Below, piece after piece: positions 1 to 5,170 of a stretch of DNA of 6,928 nt (position 1 is its first letter; the number at the start of each line of letters is the position of its first letter). A program made the translations under genes and the position numbers. Origin of the DNA: an uncultured Clostridia bacterium (lineage in GTDB: Bacteria; Bacillota; Clostridia; Oscillospirales; Ruminococcaceae); the NCBI GenBank assembly GCA_947072265.1, contig CAMTHN010000031.1, positions 1-6,928 on the forward strand, read 5' to 3'. The notes under the pieces were generated by a model. The model saw nothing but the letters and a program-made list of their open reading frames with translations. It did no database searches and had not been told where the DNA came from.

Positions 1-10
1 CCGCTTAGTT

Positions 11-40
11 ATAATAGCATATTTATTCACCCTCTGTCAA
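11..40 (-). promoter_or_regulatory. Sigma-A-type promoter firing out of the left edge
   Basis: Read on the minus strand, a perfect -35 hexamer TTGACA (35-40) is followed by an 18-bp spacer and the -10 hexamer TATTAT (11-16). The -10 is preceded by TGC, an extended -10 (TGn) element. Transcription would start at about positions 3-5 and run leftwards out of the window. The gene it serves is not visible, but it must be divergent from sleB. This is one of the closest matches to the housekeeping consensus in the window, so the left neighbour is probably well expressed in vegetative cells. The call rests on the motif only. Confidence 0.65.
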
Positions 41-66
41 CTCTTTTTTTATTTTATTTTAAAATA

Positions 67-96
67 AGAATATTAAAGCTATATACAGTAAATAAT
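67..96 (+). promoter_or_regulatory. Possible forespore (sigma-G/F-like) promoter of sleB
   Basis: In other spore formers sleB is transcribed in the forespore under sigma-G. Upstream of the gene, AGAATA (67-72) resembles the sigma-G -35 (TGAATA). An AT-rich stretch about 17 bp further on (AAATAAT, 90-96) could be a poor -10 box, although the usual leading C (CATAnTA) is missing. No convincing sigma-A promoter was found on this strand. The region is so AT-rich that such matches arise easily, so this is only a candidate. Confidence 0.22.
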
Positions 97-128
97 ATAT
101 ACAATATAAATTTATATAGGAGTGTAGT

Positions 129-812
129 ATGAAGAAATATAAAATTAAATTTCACAATATAATATCAATTATATTAATAGGAATATGCTTATTTACAGGA
201 TCTTTTATGGCGATATCTTCAAATAATATAATAGAACAAACATTATCTAAACATGGATCAAGAGGAGAAGAAGTTAAATTAATTCAGACAAAGCTTAAAG
301 AGAATGGATTATATAATGGAACAATTGATGGTATATTTGGAAACGAAACTCAAAAATCTTTAAAACAATTTCAAAAAAAAAATAATCTAAATTCTGATGG
401 AATTGCCGGACCACAGACTCTAGCAAAGCTTAATATTTCTACAACAAATACAAATACAACTGATACAGAAGTTAATCTTTTAGCAAGAATAATTTCAGCC
501 GAATCAAGAGGAGAAGAATATATAGGACAAGTTGCTGTAGGTGCAGTTGTTTTAAATAGAGTAGAAAGTCCACTATTTCCAGACACTCTAGCCGGGGTTA
601 TATATCAACCAGGAGCATTCACAGCAATCACAGACGGGCAATTTAACGAGCCAACAAGCCAAGAATCTAGAAGAGCCGCACAGGACGCTATAAACGGACA
701 AGACCCAACAGGTGGTGCTCTATACTATTATAACCCAGATAAAACAAATGACAAATGGATAAGAACAAGACCAGTTATTACAAGGATAGGAAAACACTTG
801 TTTGCAGAATAG
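129..812 (+). CDS. sleB: SleB-type spore cortex-lytic enzyme
   Basis: Predicted spore cortex hydrolase. Family knowledge: SleB is a lytic transglycosylase exported by the forespore, stored near the inner spore membrane, and active at germination on muramic-delta-lactam cortex. The 227-residue protein has a basic N-terminus and one hydrophobic segment (about 10-29) acting as signal peptide or anchor. A peptidoglycan-binding type 1 domain follows (about 43-101, with GxxGxxV-like SRGEEVKLIQ, DGIFGNET and GIAGPQT), then an Asn/Thr-rich linker (102-113) and a SleB/CwlJ hydrolase domain (about 114-227). The catalytic glutamate is probably E125 in AESRGE; NRVESP, PGAFTA and ALYYYNP are typical of the family. 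It is somewhat shorter than many SleB proteins, but both domains look complete. The ATG is preceded by TAGGAG (117-122). The usual partner gene ypeB does not follow: a terminator begins right after the stop codon. CwlJ is less likely because CwlJ lacks the binding domain and signal peptide. Confidence 0.9.
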   Translation: MKKYKIKFHNIISIILIGICLFTGSFMAISSNNIIEQTLSKHGSRGEEVKLIQTKLKENGLYNGTIDGIFGNETQKSLKQFQKKNNLNSDGIAGPQTLAKLNISTTNTNTTDTEVNLLARIISAESRGEEYIGQVAVGAVVLNRVESPLFPDTLAGVIYQPGAFTAITDGQFNEPTSQESRRAAQDAINGQDPTGGALYYYNPDKTNDKWIRTRPVITRIGKHLFAE

Positions 813-853
813 ATAAATAAAAAAGACTAGATTATCTAGTCTTTTTTATTTAT
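813..853. terminator. Bidirectional terminator between sleB and rlmH
   Basis: A perfect inverted repeat with 19-bp arms (813-831 and 835-853) and a 3-nt loop. The core GACTAGA/TCTAGTC is flanked by an A-run on the left and a T-run on the right. Read from either strand it gives a stem followed by a U-tract, so it can terminate sleB rightwards and the murA-rlmH operon leftwards. It starts one base after the sleB stop and reaches over the rlmH stop and its last two codons. The gap between the genes is only 33 bp. Confidence 0.9.
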
Positions 854-1331
854 GATAATTTCCATTATTATTGATAGAAAAAGCTCTATAAATTTGTTCT
901 ACAAGAAGTAGTCTAAAAAGTTGGTGTGGAAAAGTCATCTGTGAAAAGGATATTTTTTTATCACATATTTGTTTTAATTTATCACCAATTCCAAAACTTC
1001 CACCTATAAAAAAACTTATGTTATTAAATCCCCTAACTCCAAGATCAAGAAAAAATCCTGAAAACTGCTCAGAAGTATAACTATCTCCATAAATATCTAG
1101 GCAAACTTTATAGGTGTTTTTAGATAATATATAAGATAATAACGCTTTTTCTTCTTCAAGAATACATCTATTTATATCTGAAGCGCTAGGAGAAGATGAA
1201 AGTTTATATTCAGGAATTTCTATAATATTAAGACGACAAAAATAAGATAATCGTTTTAAATATTCAGATAAACCTAATTGTATAAATTTTTCTTTTATCT
1301 TTCCTATACAAATAATATTTAAATTAAACAT
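846..1331 (-). CDS. rlmH: 23S rRNA pseudouridine-1915 N3-methyltransferase
   Basis: RlmH is a SPOUT-class (trefoil-knot) SAM-dependent enzyme that methylates N3 of pseudouridine 1915 in helix 69 of 23S rRNA on assembled ribosomes. The 161-residue length matches the family (about 155-160). Visible landmarks are the N-terminal beta strand NIICIGKIKEKF, LDIYGDSYTSEQFS (78-91), the SAM-binding glycine loop FFIGGSFGIGD (107-117), and the C-terminal signature MTFPHQLFRLLLVEQIYRA (132-150) ending in NYHK, where most members have PYHK or PYHR. It lies 7 bp downstream of murA on the same strand. No Shine-Dalgarno sequence is visible before its ATG, so translation may depend on ribosomes finishing murA. 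It is the last gene of the apparent cyclophilin-murA-rlmH operon. Confidence 0.95.
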   Translation of the reverse strand: MFNLNIICIGKIKEKFIQLGLSEYLKRLSYFCRLNIIEIPEYKLSSSPSASDINRCILEEEKALLSYILSKNTYKVCLDIYGDSYTSEQFSGFFLDLGVRGFNNISFFIGGSFGIGDKLKQICDKKISFSQMTFPHQLFRLLLVEQIYRAFSINNNGNYHK

Positions 1332-1338
1332 ATATTAA

Positions 1339-2622
1339 TTATAATGCAGATAGAAATTTTTCATCTACATACACTTGTTTTTTTATATCAGCACCAAGAC
1401 CACGAAGTTTTTCTTCGATATTTTCATACCCACGTTCAACATGGCTAATATCTTCTATCTCAGTACACCCACTGGAGGAAAGCCCAGCAATAATCATAGC
1501 AGCACCAGCACGCAGATCCATAGCCCTAATAGGAGCAGACTCAAGCTTGCCAATTCCTTCAATAATAGCAACTTTACCATCAACAAATATATCCGCACCC
1601 ATTCTACGCAGCTCATCTACATACCTAAAGCGATTTTCCCAAACTCCTTCAGTTACTATGCTGGTTCCCTTTGCCAAACATAGAAGAGTAGTGATCTGAG
1701 GTTGCATATCTGTAGGAAAACCAGGATGCGGAAGAGTTTTCACACTAGTTTTTAAAAGTTCTCCAGAAACAAAAACACGTATGCTATCATCAAATTCTTC
1801 TATAGATACACCAATTTTTCTCATCTTCAATATTATAGATTCAAGATGTTTTGGAATAACATTTTTGATTAAAATATCTCCTCTAGTAGCAGCAGCGGCT
1901 ACCATATAGGTTCCTGCTTCTATCTGGTCTGGAATAATAGAATAGGTTGTTCCATGAAGCCTTTTAACTCCACGGATTTTTATAACATCTGTTCCTGCTC
2001 CCATTATATCAGCACCCATAGAATTTAAAAAATTGGCAAGATCAACTATGTGTGGTTCTTTAGCTGCATTTTCTATAACTGTTGTTCCCTCTGCTTTAAC
2101 AGCTGCAAGCATAACATTTATAGTTGCTCCAACAGTTACGATATCAAAATAAAATTGAGAACCTATAAGTTTATTAGAACGAACATCAATCATACCTTTA
2201 TCTATAGTATGGGTTGCTCCAAGATATTTAAACCCCTTAAGATGTTGATCAATAGGCCTAACCCCAAAATCACAACCACCAGGCATAGAAACACTGGCTT
2301 TATTAAACCTTCCAAGCAATGCTCCTAAAAAATAATAAGAAGCTCGCATATGTCTAGCCATCTGGTAAGGAACAATAGGATTTTTAATCATAGCAGTGTC
2401 AATCATTAAAGAATTTTTCGTTAAAACTTTAATACTGGCACCCATCTCACTAAGTATTTTTATAATTATAGAAACGTCTTTAATATTAGGGATATTTTCT
2501 ATTATACACGGACCCTCAGCTAAAATTGTAGCAGGAATAATTGCCACAGCTGCATTTTTAGCACCACTAATAACAACTTCACCGCTTAAAGGAACGCCTC
2601 CATTAATTATATATTTTTCCAA
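1339..2622 (-). CDS. murA: UDP-N-acetylglucosamine 1-carboxyvinyltransferase (MurA)
   Basis: First committed step of peptidoglycan synthesis: transfers enolpyruvate from phosphoenolpyruvate to UDP-GlcNAc in the cytoplasm; target of fosfomycin. The 427-residue length and two-lobed EPSP-synthase-like fold are standard. Visible active-site residues are K22/N23 in SGAKNA, R93 in MRAS, C117 in PGGC (the cysteine alkylated by fosfomycin), R122 in GVRPIDQH, D305 in FPTDMQ, R371 in DLRAG and R397 in ERGYE. All catalytic positions are kept, so the enzyme should be active and fosfomycin-sensitive at its target. The start is TTG (2620-2622), chosen because GAGGAG lies 8 nt upstream and the MEKYIINGG N-terminus fits the family. 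It sits 40 bp after the cyclophilin lipoprotein gene and 7 bp before rlmH. Gram-positives often carry two MurA paralogues; which one this is cannot be decided here. Confidence 0.97.
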   Translation of the reverse strand: MEKYIINGGVPLSGEVVISGAKNAAVAIIPATILAEGPCIIENIPNIKDVSIIIKILSEMGASIKVLTKNSLMIDTAMIKNPIVPYQMARHMRASYYFLGALLGRFNKASVSMPGGCDFGVRPIDQHLKGFKYLGATHTIDKGMIDVRSNKLIGSQFYFDIVTVGATINVMLAAVKAEGTTVIENAAKEPHIVDLANFLNSMGADIMGAGTDVIKIRGVKRLHGTTYSIIPDQIEAGTYMVAAAATRGDILIKNVIPKHLESIILKMRKIGVSIEEFDDSIRVFVSGELLKTSVKTLPHPGFPTDMQPQITTLLCLAKGTSIVTEGVWENRFRYVDELRRMGADIFVDGKVAIIEGIGKLESAPIRAMDLRAGAAMIIAGLSSSGCTEIEDISHVERGYENIEEKLRGLGADIKKQVYVDEKFLSAL

Positions 2623-2630
2623 AACACACT

Positions 2631-2636
2631 CTCCTC
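2631..2636 (-). promoter_or_regulatory. Ribosome binding site that fixes the murA TTG start
   Basis: GAGGAG on the minus strand ends 8 nt before the TTG codon at 2620-2622. No in-frame ATG or GTG lies between this site and the TTG. The next in-frame ATG, Met60, falls past the essential K22/N23 residues. The TTG is therefore the only sensible start. Confidence 0.8.
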
Positions 2637-2662
2637 AAAAGATAATCCTATTAAAAAAACTT

Positions 2663-3421
2663 CTATTTAAATGAAGAAATTTCAATATTTTTTATTAAAA
2701 CTTTTTCATTTGGTTTTCCACTAGAATCAGCAGGGATATTAGCAATAGCATTTACAACATCCATCCCGTCTAAAACTCTGCCAAAAACTGTATGCTTTCC
2801 ATCAAGCCAGTAAGTTCCGCCCTTATCTTTATAAATATCAGCAACCTCTTTTGGATATCCACTATCTACAAGTTGTTTATATTCTTCATCTTTTATAGAT
2901 CCAGCTTGAACTATAAAAAATTGGCTACCATTTGAATTGGGTGCACCTGTGTTTGCCATAGACAATGCCCCGTTAAAATGAAAAGCAGTAGTTGTGGTTT
3001 CATTTTCAAAACCTGCTCCCCAAATACTCTCTCCTCCGGTTCCATCTCCACCTGGATCCCCACCCTGAATCATAAAGTCTTTTATAATACGGTGAAAAGA
3101 AACTCCGTTATAGTATCCTTTTTCCGAATGAACAATAAAATTTTCAACAGCTTTAGGGGCAATATCTTTAAAGAAGACAAGTTTAATATCCCCTTTATCT
3201 GTTTTTATAGTGGCAACAGTGTCACCATTTTGGGGTTCTTTTAAATTATAAATACTTTCAACACCATTATATTCAACTTTAGACGAATCTGCTGTCGAAC
3301 TAGAAGAGCTAGAAGAAGAGCTAGAAGAACTAGAAGAAGAACTATTATTTTTATCTGTACACCCTGATATTAAATAGGTTGATAATACAATAGATAGAGT
3401 TAAAACTATTATTTTTTTCAA
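2663..3421 (-). CDS. Cyclophilin-type peptidyl-prolyl isomerase lipoprotein with polyserine linker
   Basis: Predicted extracytoplasmic lipoprotein that catalyses cis-trans isomerisation of proline bonds during folding of secreted proteins. A signal peptide (1-20) ends in the lipobox LISGC with lipidated Cys21. A short linker leads into 16 consecutive serines (27-42), then a spacer and a cyclophilin domain (about 66-252). Active-site residues, matched to human CypA, are R111, F116, M117 and Q119 in FHRIIKDFMIQGGDP, Q167 and F169 in GSQFFIVQ, and W205 and H210 in WLDGKHTVFGRV. An insert of about 30 residues (173-203) precedes the Trp. All key residues are present, so activity is expected. The start is TTG (3419-3421) with AAGGA 10 nt upstream. 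It is the first gene of the apparent operon with murA and rlmH, divergent from a second polyserine lipoprotein. Confidence 0.93.
   Translation of the reverse strand: MKKIIVLTLSIVLSTYLISGCTDKNNSSSSSSSSSSSSSSSSTADSSKVEYNGVESIYNLKEPQNGDTVATIKTDKGDIKLVFFKDIAPKAVENFIVHSEKGYYNGVSFHRIIKDFMIQGGDPGGDGTGGESIWGAGFENETTTTAFHFNGALSMANTGAPNSNGSQFFIVQAGSIKDEEYKQLVDSGYPKEVADIYKDKGGTYWLDGKHTVFGRVLDGMDVVNAIANIPADSSGKPNEKVLIKNIEISSFK
3296..3343 (-). repeat. Polyserine tract encoded by a duplicated 21-bp unit
   Basis: These 48 bp encode 16 serines (residues 27-42) of the cyclophilin lipoprotein. Two consecutive seven-codon units (3320-3340 and 3299-3319) share the pattern TCT TCT TCT AGY TCT TCT AGY and differ at only two bases. 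They are flanked by AGT and TCG. The unit is a multiple of three, so slippage or recombination would change linker length without breaking the frame. The tract lies just after the lipid-modified cysteine, where it could act as a flexible stalk. Confidence 0.9.
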
Positions 3422-3431
3422 ATTAACACAG

Positions 3432-3439
3432 TCCTTTTT
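3432..3439 (-). promoter_or_regulatory. Ribosome binding site of the cyclophilin lipoprotein (TTG start)
   Basis: AAAAAGGA on the minus strand lies 10 nt before the TTG at 3419-3421. The TTG begins a standard lipoprotein signal peptide (MKKIIVLTL...). The next in-frame ATG (Met117) falls inside the cyclophilin active site, so the TTG must be the start. Confidence 0.65.
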
Positions 3440-3462
3440 ATATAGTTTATTATGACTTGTAT

Positions 3463-3491
3463 ATTATATATTATACTCTTAAATCTTACAA
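3463..3491 (-). promoter_or_regulatory. Sigma-A-type promoter of the cyclophilin-murA-rlmH operon
   Basis: On the minus strand, -35 TTGTAA (3486-3491), a 17-bp spacer and a perfect -10 TATAAT (3463-3468) give a good housekeeping promoter. The expected start is near 3456, leaving a leader of about 35 nt before the TTG codon. A second TATAAT (3470-3475) lies in the spacer but has no fitting -35. The spacer between the divergent genes holds only this promoter, the opposite one and AT-rich sequence. Confidence 0.65.
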
Positions 3492-3553
3492 GTATTTTAA
3501 ATAAATAATTAAATTAAACAATATTTAAAAAATATAAATAATAAATTATAGTA

Positions 3554-3582
3554 TAGACAATATATACCACAAGAGATATAAT
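3554..3582 (+). promoter_or_regulatory. Sigma-A-type promoter of the SurA/PrsA-like lipoprotein
   Basis: -35 TAGACA (3554-3559, one mismatch to TTGACA), a 17-bp spacer and a perfect -10 TATAAT (3577-3582). The start would be near 3589, about 25 nt before the ATG. The 50 bp upstream of the -35 are almost pure A/T and could serve as an UP element. It is divergent from the operon promoter at 3463-3491, with the -35 boxes about 62 bp apart, so the two may be co-regulated or compete. Confidence 0.65.
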
Positions 3583-3613
3583 TAAATGCGATAACATATA
3601 ATAGGAGGAGACA

Positions 3614-4780
3614 ATGTCAATTAAAACAAAATTAATAAGTATCGTCCTTTCAATAATAATGGTTTTTTCTTTATCAGCCTGTGCAGATAAAACAGATTGG
3701 GTTTATAGACAAGACGACACAACTATTTCTTCTGGGCTATATCTAACATATTTGATAAATGCACATTCGGATGCAACAAGTCAAGTTTCCACAAAACTTC
3801 AGGAAGAAGAAAAAGAATTAGAAAAAGCTTCTGACATCTATAATCATGAAATAGATGGTGTTAAAGTTAAAGATTGGATAATACAAAAAGCAGAAGAATC
3901 ATCAAAACAACATATAGCAATAGAAAACGAGTTCAAAAGATTAAATTTATCAATATCAAACGAAAATAAAACTCGTATAACAAACGCGTTAAAAAGTTTT
4001 TATTCTTCATATGGACCATATTATGAAAGAAATGGTGCAAATGAAAAATCAATAGAACTATCTTTAGAAAATTCTATGAAAAGAGAGCTTATTTTTGCAA
4101 AATATTATGGCAATGAAGGTGATCATCCTGTTCCAGAAGATGAGATGAAAACATATCTTCAAAATAATTTTGCAGAAGTTAAATACGCTTTATTACCGTT
4201 AAAAGATATATCAGGAAAAAAATTATCAGATGAAGAAATTGTAGCAGCGGAAAAAAGAGCAGATGATTATATACAAGAATTGAATAAAGGTAAAAATATA
4301 GATGATCTTCTTGAAGAACATAAAGCATATTTAAAAGAAGTTTCTGAAAAACAAAAAGAAAGTGCTGAAGGTTCTTCATCTAGCTCATCCAGCTCATCCA
4401 GCTCATCCAGCTCATCCAGTTCATCCAGTTCATCCAGTTCATCAGAATTAAATGAAGAAGAAAAGAAAAAAAGAAGTGAATCAAATATATCTGTAATACA
4501 AAAAGATAATAAAAAGCTTCCTATAGAACTTATAGAAAAAACTTTTGAACAAACTCAATACGGAGTTCCTTTTATAATTAAATCTGAAGACTATATCTTT
4601 GTCGAAATTAGATATGATATTGTTAAAGATAAAGAAACAATAGATAAATATGCAAATTCTGCACTAATTGGTCTTAGAGAAGATGATTTTGATAAAGCAC
4701 TTGAAAGTTTATTTTCAAAATTAGACATAGCGATAAATCAAAAATCTATAAATAAATTTTCTCCAAATAATATTAAATAA
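3614..4780 (+). CDS. SurA/PrsA-like foldase lipoprotein with a polyserine insert
   Basis: Predicted membrane-anchored folding factor on the outer face of the membrane; the exact function is not established. A signal peptide (1-22) ends in LSAC with Cys23 as lipid site. Residues 24-185 are a helical region like the SurA/PrsA N-terminal chaperone domain (WVYRQDDTTISSGLYLTYL, then IDGVKVKDWI). Residues 187-236 (VKYALLPL then AEKRADDYIQELNKGKNIDDLL) resemble the first half of a parvulin domain, and 302-340 (LPIELIEKTFEQTQYGVPFIIKSEDYIFVEIRYDI) its last part. Between them are 24 serines (254-277) in a highly charged region. The ASHIL histidine and the GGDLG motif of active parvulins are not visible, so it is probably a chaperone rather than an isomerase. 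The ATG has a very strong site, AGGAGG (3603-3608). It is transcribed alone, divergently from the cyclophilin lipoprotein. Lipoprotein status is near certain; the foldase assignment rests on weak pattern similarity. Confidence 0.72.
   Translation: MSIKTKLISIVLSIIMVFSLSACADKTDWVYRQDDTTISSGLYLTYLINAHSDATSQVSTKLQEEEKELEKASDIYNHEIDGVKVKDWIIQKAEESSKQHIAIENEFKRLNLSISNENKTRITNALKSFYSSYGPYYERNGANEKSIELSLENSMKRELIFAKYYGNEGDHPVPEDEMKTYLQNNFAEVKYALLPLKDISGKKLSDEEIVAAEKRADDYIQELNKGKNIDDLLEEHKAYLKEVSEKQKESAEGSSSSSSSSSSSSSSSSSSSSSSSSELNEEEKKKRSESNISVIQKDNKKLPIELIEKTFEQTQYGVPFIIKSEDYIFVEIRYDIVKDKETIDKYANSALIGLREDDFDKALESLFSKLDIAINQKSINKFSPNNIK
4376..4441 (+). repeat. 9-bp tandem repeat encoding polyserine
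   Basis: Seven consecutive 9-bp units of the form TCA TCY AGY run from 4376 to 4438, followed by a partial unit TCA. The first unit is TCATCTAGC, the next three are TCATCCAGC and the last three TCATCCAGT, a block pattern expected from stepwise slippage or duplication. With flanking TCT and TCA codons the tract gives 24 serines (residues 254-277). Each unit adds exactly three serines, so copy-number change would keep the frame. Its cytosine content stands out from the AT-rich surroundings. Confidence 0.95.
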
Positions 4781-4782
4781 AT

Positions 4783-4825
4783 AAAAAAGATGATATAGCT
4801 TATTAAAAGTTATATCATCTTTTTT
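4783..4825 (+). terminator. Terminator after the SurA/PrsA-like lipoprotein
   Basis: The stem AGATGATATA (4788-4797) pairs perfectly with TATATCATCT (4811-4820). It extends inward through one G-U pair and three Watson-Crick pairs to a 5-nt loop (4802-4806), and outward through an A-run/T-run. A run of seven Ts follows the stem. It starts 2 bp after the stop codon. Flanking A-tracts could also allow termination in the other direction, but no gene there needs it. Confidence 0.88.
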
Positions 4826-4852
4826 TATTTAATATAAATAGATAATAAAAAT

Positions 4853-4860
4853 AAAAGGAG
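4853..4860 (+). promoter_or_regulatory. Ribosome binding site that fixes the bofA-like TTG start
   Basis: AAAAGGAG ends 8 nt before the TTG at 4869-4871. The next in-frame ATG (Met14) lies inside the first hydrophobic segment and has no comparable site, so TTG is preferred. Confidence 0.7.
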
Positions 4861-4868
4861 AAGAAATA

Positions 4869-5117
4869 TTGAATTATGAATTTATAATCTCCTTCACAAT
4901 ACTGCCAATGTTATTATCTGTTAGTTTTTATCTGTTTAAAGCAAAAAAAAGAATAAAAAAGCTTTTTATAAATTCTATACTATCATTTATATTTATAGGA
5001 ATTATAAATTTAGTATCAAGCTTATTTGGATTTTCTATAAAGATGAATATCTTAAATATTATAATAGCTCTAATATTAGGGATTCCAGGAATAGTTATGA
5101 TAATATTATTTCGTTAA
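4869..5117 (+). CDS. bofA: BofA-like inhibitor of pro-sigma-K processing
   Basis: Small integral membrane protein of 82 residues. In Bacillus subtilis, BofA sits in the mother-cell membrane around the forespore and, with SpoIVFA, holds back the SpoIVFB protease that activates pro-sigma-K. Evidence here is the C-terminal signature: an Asn-containing hydrophobic segment (INLVSSLFGFSIKMNILN, 46-63) followed by LILGIPGIVMIIL (68-80), close to the N...G...IN...GILGIPG pattern I recall for BofA. Three hydrophobic stretches are visible (about 4-22, 34-52, 59-80), with a basic loop KAKKRIKK (24-31). Length matches the family (about 85). The start is TTG. It lies 43 bp after a terminator and converges on rny; no promoter is recognised, and a mother-cell (sigma-E) promoter would have to overlap the terminator. 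The family is known near recR in other Firmicutes, which is not the case here. A generic small membrane protein is the alternative. Confidence 0.75.
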   Translation: MNYEFIISFTILPMLLSVSFYLFKAKKRIKKLFINSILSFIFIGIINLVSSLFGFSIKMNILNIIIALILGIPGIVMIILFR

Positions 5118-5121
5118 AATT

Positions 5122-5170
5122 ATAAAATAAAAAATGCTTATATATATGATACAAGCATTTTTTATTTTAT
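5122..5170. terminator. Bidirectional terminator between bofA-like gene and rny
   Basis: A perfect inverted repeat with 18-bp arms (5122-5139 and 5153-5170) and a 13-nt AT-rich loop. The GC-containing core is ATGCTT/AAGCAT, flanked by an A-run on the left and a T-run on the right, so it can end transcription from both sides. It begins 4 bp after the bofA-like stop and runs over the rny stop codon (5167-5169), the same arrangement as at the sleB-rlmH junction. Confidence 0.88.

Noticed and set aside
371..586. Open frame of 71 codons antisense to sleB
   Set aside because: It lies fully inside a well-recognised gene on the other strand and has no recognisable domain. It appears to be a by-product of the sleB coding pattern.
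1686..1704. MurA fosfomycin-resistance substitution at the catalytic cysteine
   Set aside because: The loop reads PGGCDFG with Cys117 intact. The Asp follows the cysteine rather than replacing it, so this is a family variant and not the Cys-to-Asp change.
1375..2674. Three open frames of 92-102 codons on the plus strand opposite murA (1375-1683, 2050-2328, 2396-2674)
   Set aside because: They mirror the conserved murA reading frame. Their translations are Asn/Ser/Ile-rich and show no family features.
2978..3244. Open frame of 88 codons on the plus strand opposite the cyclophilin gene
   Set aside because: Antisense to the conserved cyclophilin core; no recognisable protein features.
3422..3613. 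A small gene or RNA gene in the spacer between the two lipoproteins
   Set aside because: The 192 bp are accounted for by two divergent promoters, two ribosome binding sites and AT-rich filler. No ORF with a start and ribosome binding site, or stable fold, is visible.
4179..4379. Open frame of 66 codons antisense to the SurA/PrsA-like lipoprotein, Leu/Phe-rich and hydrophobic
   Set aside because: Hydrophobicity is the expected complement of Lys/Glu-rich codons on the sense strand; not an independent membrane protein.
4376..4441. CRISPR-like or intergenic minisatellite interpretation of the 9-bp repeat
   Set aside because: There are no spacers, and the unit is in frame and encodes serine throughout. 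It is a coding repeat.
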